Positions 4,798 through 5,428 of a DNA stretch of 5,428 nt are shown in pieces. Location: the NCBI GenBank assembly GCA_013817135.1, contig JACDDF010000193.1:1-5428 (forward strand), in the 5' to 3' direction. This DNA is from Nitrospirales bacterium. GTDB taxonomy: Bacteria; Nitrospirota; Nitrospiria; Nitrospirales; UBA8639. Numbering within the stretch: the first letter of the stretch is position 1; each line of letters begins with the position of its first letter. A program made the position numbers and the translations under genes. Under the pieces are notes generated by a model. The model was not told where the DNA came from, searched no databases, and worked only from the letters and a program-made list of their open reading frames with translations.

Positions 4798-5428
4798 TGC
4801 GACCAGCTAAGGCCTTGTTGCCTTGATCAGCTTTTGTGGCTTGGCAAAGTTGGATGACCAGGTCATCCAAAATAAGCTTGGGACGTGATGCCTTCCCTCC
4901 CTTGAGAGCCGAATCAGCGTGAGCGAATAATTCCCATGCCCGACGGAGGTGTGGCTCCTTCCACCGCTGCACCTGTTGGATAAATTCACGCGCACGAAAC
5001 GGTGGAATGCCTGCTTGGCGCGCAGCCTGTCCGGCATCGTGCCCTTCTTGCATCAATGCGTGCGTTTTCCAGATCTTCCGCATCTGCCACAGGAAGGCAC
5101 CCAACATACGTAAGGGTGCTTCCCCCGTTTCTAAATTTTTGGCTACGATATCCAAGGCTCGCCCCTGATCGCCTCGCGCGACAGCTTCCGACCAATCAAA
5201 CACCGAAATACCAGGCGGTTTTCCTCTGACCGTTTCCACATCCTGTGCCCGGACACGATGCCCCTCTGGCATAAACGCCACCAATTTCTCTAATTCACTG
5301 GCCGTCCCATACAACCCTTCGGCAACCTGATCCTTCAATATTTCCAGGCCATCGTCATCCAGTTGCAAGCCTAATTCTCGCGCTCGCTGCGTAACCCATC
5401 CTGCTCGCTGCCCCTCAAATACCGGAGC
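4778..5428 (-). CDS. holA: DNA polymerase III delta subunit, C-terminal part
   Basis: The frame is open to the right edge, so the 5' end is missing; the codon at 5366-5368 is an internal TTG (Leu) and not the start. The 216 residues visible are about the last two-thirds of a protein that usually has 320-350. Delta is the clamp-loader 'wrench' that opens the beta sliding clamp for replication. The visible segments are WVTQRARELGLQLDDDGLE (domain II), YGTASELEKLVAFMPEG, VFDWSEAVARGDQGRALDI, LRMLGAFLWQMRKIW, and the helical domain III collar region ending LILDDLVIQLCQA. These follow the HolA order (WV..RA, L..EleKL, .F.l.da...g....al, L......r.l). The clamp-binding N-terminal region lies outside the window. 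Its 3' end overlaps the terminator hairpin shared with rpsT. Confidence 0.93.
   Translation of the reverse strand, partial: APVFEGQRAGWVTQRARELGLQLDDDGLEILKDQVAEGLYGTASELEKLVAFMPEGHRVRAQDVETVRGKPPGISVFDWSEAVARGDQGRALDIVAKNLETGEAPLRMLGAFLWQMRKIWKTHALMQEGHDAGQAARQAGIPPFRAREFIQQVQRWKEPHLRRAWELFAHADSALKGGKASRPKLILDDLVIQLCQATKADQGNKALAGRTKPHKV

Overview
This 5.4-kb stretch looks like ordinary chromosome from a Gram-negative bacterium of moderate GC. The evidence is a periplasmic glucan (OpgG/OpgD-type) protein, two lipobox-bearing secreted proteins, a bacterial tRNA-His with an encoded CCA, and a convergent rpsT/holA pair. A Nitrospira-like (Nitrospirota) source would fit the gene mix and protein style, but this is a guess. 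No phage, insertion sequence, CRISPR or plasmid feature is visible.

Layout. At 2-859 (+) is the C-terminal part of an OpgG/OpgD family glucan protein, cut by the left edge. At 892-1092 (-) is the stump of an aldo/keto reductase gene: a clear family N-terminus with a ribosome site, joined after about 43 residues to non-homologous sequence and a terminator-like hairpin (916-937). Next on the minus strand come a complete DUF427 protein (1212-1769) and a possible 35-residue single-span membrane peptide (1824-1931). After these is a DUF6279-type lipoprotein (start 2928) with an amber codon at 2242-2244. The same frame continues for 59 family-like codons to a second amber codon at 2062-2064. A lipoprotein version of glutathione peroxidase lies at 3098-3739 (-), with the start set by its ribosome site. 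About 430 bases without a convincing gene separate it from tRNA-His(GTG) at 4169-4246 (-). A promoter region divides the divergent tRNA-His and rpsT (4481-4753, +). rpsT converges on holA (4778 to the right edge, -), which is cut at its 5' end.

The genes do not form one pathway. The right third is core translation and replication machinery. The middle holds envelope-exported proteins and small or decaying genes. The left end is envelope glucan metabolism. The most notable signals are the interrupted lipoprotein gene, the peroxidase lacking the usual resolving Cys and catalytic Trp, the deleted reductase, and the unannotated micro-peptide. I found no previously undescribed multi-gene system.
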